DNA of 8,732 bases from Chitinophagaceae bacterium (GTDB lineage Bacteria; Bacteroidota; Bacteroidia; Chitinophagales; Chitinophagaceae), in contig CANHUK010000043.1 of assembly GCA_947463755.1 (NCBI GenBank), positions 1-8,732 on the forward strand, in the 5' to 3' direction. The position numbers and the translations under genes were made by a program. This document shows positions 6,818 to 8,732 of this stretch, piece after piece. The notes below the pieces were generated by a model. That model was not told the origin of the DNA, made no database searches, and saw only the letters and a list, made by a program, of their open reading frames with translations. Within the stretch, counting starts at the first letter, position 1; every line of letters starts with the position of its first letter.

Positions 6818-8536
6818 ATGAAACAACTTTCGATCGGCCTGCTGTCTTTCCTGTTCCTGGCAGCAGCCTGCAACGACAAGACTCCCCGGGGTGACGCGGA
6901 CAACGGGGGACTCTTTCTCCCGGATGGTTTTGAGGCCCTGGTTGTGGCTGACAGCTGCGGTCCGGCCCGGCATCTGGCCGTCAATGCCAGCGGTGACGTG
7001 TATGTCAAACTGCGCATCAACAAGGGCGATTCCGGCAACGTAGCCATGCGCGACCTCGATGGCGATGGCCGGGCCGACAGCATCGTGCGGTTTGGAGACT
7101 ATCCCAATGACGGAAGCCTCGCCACAGAAATGAGAATCCACGATGGATATCTATATTATAGTTCGGAAAAAGTCCTCTATCGGCAGCGGCTCGATCCCGG
7201 AGAGCTCATCCCGACCAGTCCCGTCGAGACCGTCCTCACCGACGACCACCCGCATGGATCCCACTGGCATATTACCAAGCCCGTTGCCTTTGACGACCGC
7301 GGCAACATGTATGTGCCATTCGGGGCACCTTCGAATGCCTGTTCCGATATTTCCGTAACACCGGGTGGCACGCCCCGTTCGCCCGGGCTCAGGCCTTGTC
7401 CGGAGCGGGAACTCCACGGGGGCATCTGGCGGTTTCCGGCCGGAAAGACCGGCATGACCCAACGGGATGGTGTCAGATATGCCACCGGCATCCGCAGCGT
7501 GGTGGGGATCGCCTGGGAACCCCGTCATGGCAAACTGTTTGCGATGCAGCACGGGCGAGACAACCTGCACATGCTTTGGCCGGAGCGATTTTCGCCATGG
7601 CAGAACGCCATTCTCCCTGCCGAAGAGATGCTCGAGGTCAGGGAAGGGGATGACTATGGATGGCCTTACGCATATTTCGATCAGGACAAAAAAGCCAATA
7701 TGCTGGCCCCTGAATATGGCGGAGATGGTCACACAATATCCGGGGACTCCACGCTGGATCTGCCTGCACAGGCTTTTCCTGGACATTGGGCCCCGAACGA
7801 TCTCCTGTTCTATCAGGGTAGTCAGTTCCCGGCGCGTTACCGTGAGGGAGCCTTTGTGGCTTTTCATGGTTCAACGAATCGGTCACCCTATCCGCAGGCC
7901 GGGTATTTCGTCTGTTTCGTGCCTTTCCGCGAAGGACGCCCGACAGGCGCATGGGAAGTGTTCGCAGACGGGTTTGCCGGGGTAGATACGATCGTGAACA
8001 CCAGTGATGCGCGTCATCGTCCGATGGGGCTTGCAGAAGGTCCGGATGGTTCGCTGTATGTGTCCGACTCCAGAAAGGGAAAGGTCTGGCGCATCATGTA
8101 TCGCGGGCCGAAAGATTTTGACGCATCCCGCCTGAAGGGAATGGAAGCCCGAAAGAGCCTCCCACATCTGAAGACGCCAGATCCCATGTCAGACAATCTG
8201 TTTCGCGAGAAACCTGTCCCCGGGGCTAAACTATACAACACCTACTGCGCCTCCTGTCATCAGCGGGATGGGAAGGGCGATGAGTTGCGATTTCCGCCCC
8301 TGGCCGGATCTGAATGGGTGAATGGAGATCCGACCCGCCTCATCAGGGTCATCCTGGAAGGGGCAAATGGTCCCATGCAGGTTGCCGGAAAATCGTACAA
8401 CAACATCATGCCTCCATTTGGTTTCCTGAGGGATGAGGATGTGACCGAAGTGATCAATCATATCCGCAACTCCTTCGGCAACCAGTCCCCTCCCATCACC
8501 CTGAAAGACGTGAGCGCAGTTCGGGGCATGAAGTGA
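6818..8536 (+). CDS. lipoprotein PQQ-type sugar dehydrogenase with C-terminal cytochrome c
   Basis: 572 residues from the ATG at 6818. I reject the in-frame ATG at 6773, because it would overlap the previous gene and bury the signal sequence, whereas 6818 gives a textbook lipoprotein leader (MKQLSIGLLSFLFLAAAC, lipidated C18). The product is a paralogue of the protein at 100-1866: both start the mature part with DNGGLFLPDGFE and share WEVFADGFAGVDTIV. The propeller region (about 28-430) has H151 in HWHITKP and R226 in ATGIRS at the expected PQQ-site positions, a DxDxDG loop at D79-D87, and a probable disulfide pair C175/C194. The cytochrome domain has CASCH (477-481) and distal ligand M531 in NNIMPP. 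It is attached by a lipid, on the inner or outer membrane, while its paralogue has a membrane helix. Its stop lies 21 bp from the stop of a convergent gene, with no convincing terminator between them. Confidence 0.87.
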   Translation: MKQLSIGLLSFLFLAAACNDKTPRGDADNGGLFLPDGFEALVVADSCGPARHLAVNASGDVYVKLRINKGDSGNVAMRDLDGDGRADSIVRFGDYPNDGSLATEMRIHDGYLYYSSEKVLYRQRLDPGELIPTSPVETVLTDDHPHGSHWHITKPVAFDDRGNMYVPFGAPSNACSDISVTPGGTPRSPGLRPCPERELHGGIWRFPAGKTGMTQRDGVRYATGIRSVVGIAWEPRHGKLFAMQHGRDNLHMLWPERFSPWQNAILPAEEMLEVREGDDYGWPYAYFDQDKKANMLAPEYGGDGHTISGDSTLDLPAQAFPGHWAPNDLLFYQGSQFPARYREGAFVAFHGSTNRSPYPQAGYFVCFVPFREGRPTGAWEVFADGFAGVDTIVNTSDARHRPMGLAEGPDGSLYVSDSRKGKVWRIMYRGPKDFDASRLKGMEARKSLPHLKTPDPMSDNLFREKPVPGAKLYNTYCASCHQRDGKGDELRFPPLAGSEWVNGDPTRLIRVILEGANGPMQVAGKSYNNIMPPFGFLRDEDVTEVINHIRNSFGNQSPPITLKDVSAVRGMK

Positions 8537-8557
8537 GGGATGTCCGGGCACCTTGGC

Positions 8558-8732
8558 TTATCCATGTTGCTCGGGTGGCCTGGTATTTCGGGTCAGCAGG
8601 TGAATAATGCACCAGGCGAAAAGGTAAGTGCAACCGCAAACCGTGAAGATCAGGTGGTATCCGGCGGTGACATCCCCGCTGCGTCGCCAGGCCTCCAGCA
8701 CATAACCGACGAAGGCAGGGAATGCGATGCCC
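8558..8732 (-). CDS. C-terminal end of a probable MFS transporter (partial)
   Basis: Reading the minus strand from the window edge gives 57 residues ending in TAA at 8560-8558; the 5' part lies outside the window. The fragment starts GIAFPAFVGYVLEAW, continues with the short loop RRSGDVTAGYHLIF, and then has a hydrophobic helix about FTVCGCTYLFAWCIIHLLT before a polar tail. A GY-IF helix start and a YL-AW--IHLL ending are typical of the last two helices (TM11-12) of MFS transporters of the hexuronate/sugar-acid type. The gene converges on the operon with a 21-bp gap, so it is a separate transcription unit. Uptake of the pathway product is possible. The family call rests on a short stretch and is moderate. 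Confidence 0.55.
   Translation of the reverse strand, partial: GIAFPAFVGYVLEAWRRSGDVTAGYHLIFTVCGCTYLFAWCIIHLLTRNTRPPEQHG

Noticed and set aside
7151..7867. Antisense open frame of 238 codons and a sense +1-type frame (7467-7985) inside the last dehydrogenase
   Set aside because: Both are shadows of the paralogue-supported frame; no own start context or motif is seen.
8521..8600. Bidirectional terminator between the convergent genes
   Set aside because: I searched for an inverted repeat around CCGGGCACC ... GGGTGGCC and found only partial complementarity and no T-tract.
1..8732. CRISPR arrays, tRNA/rRNA genes, insertion sequences
   Set aside because: No regularly spaced repeats, cloverleaf-like segments, transposase motifs or terminal inverted repeats were seen. 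The only long similarities are between the paralogous coding regions.

Overview
The window looks like a piece of a Bacteroidota chromosome. The evidence is indirect but consistent: the gene families are typical of that phylum (a PQQ-type sugar dehydrogenase fused to cytochrome c, a free-standing CBM9-like protein, a Tat-leader SelA/DgaE-like PLP enzyme, and secreted 'amidohydrolase/deacetylase family' metallohydrolases). Start codons are preceded by A-rich stretches rather than clear Shine-Dalgarno sequences, and one gene carries a lipoprotein signal (LAAAC). The coding DNA is fairly GC-rich, while the first 99 bases are AT-rich. Genus cannot be told from the sequence.

Layout: bases 1-99 are a non-coding leader with a 20-bp imperfect palindrome (41-60). 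Six genes then follow on the + strand with gaps of 32 bp or less and one 4-bp overlap, so they very probably form one operon: (1) membrane-anchored PQQ dehydrogenase/cytochrome c (100-1866), (2) CBM9-like protein (1863-2618), (3) PLP ammonia-lyase-like enzyme with a twin-arginine leader and an extra C-terminal beta domain (2644-4266), (4) and (5) two tandem paralogous metallohydrolases (4285-5535, 5541-6785), and (6) a lipoprotein PQQ dehydrogenase/cytochrome c paralogous to gene 1 (6818-8536). On the opposite strand, ending 21 bp beyond gene 6, lies the C-terminal end of what looks like an MFS transporter (8558-8732, cut by the window edge).

How they may work together: every product in the operon has an export signal or membrane anchor, so the set looks like a catabolic pathway outside the cytoplasm. 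An inferred scheme is oxidation of an aldose or alcohol by the PQQ enzymes, with electrons passing through the fused cytochrome c to the respiratory chain; hydrolysis of an acyl ester or amide by the metallohydrolases; alpha,beta-elimination of ammonia by the PLP enzyme; and perhaps uptake of the product by the MFS transporter. N-acetylglucosamine to N-acetylglucosaminate to glucosaminate to 2-keto-3-deoxygluconate is one route that fits these enzyme classes, but the sequence does not establish the substrate. Both the dehydrogenases and the hydrolases occur as diverged pairs, which suggests two related substrates or two cellular locations.
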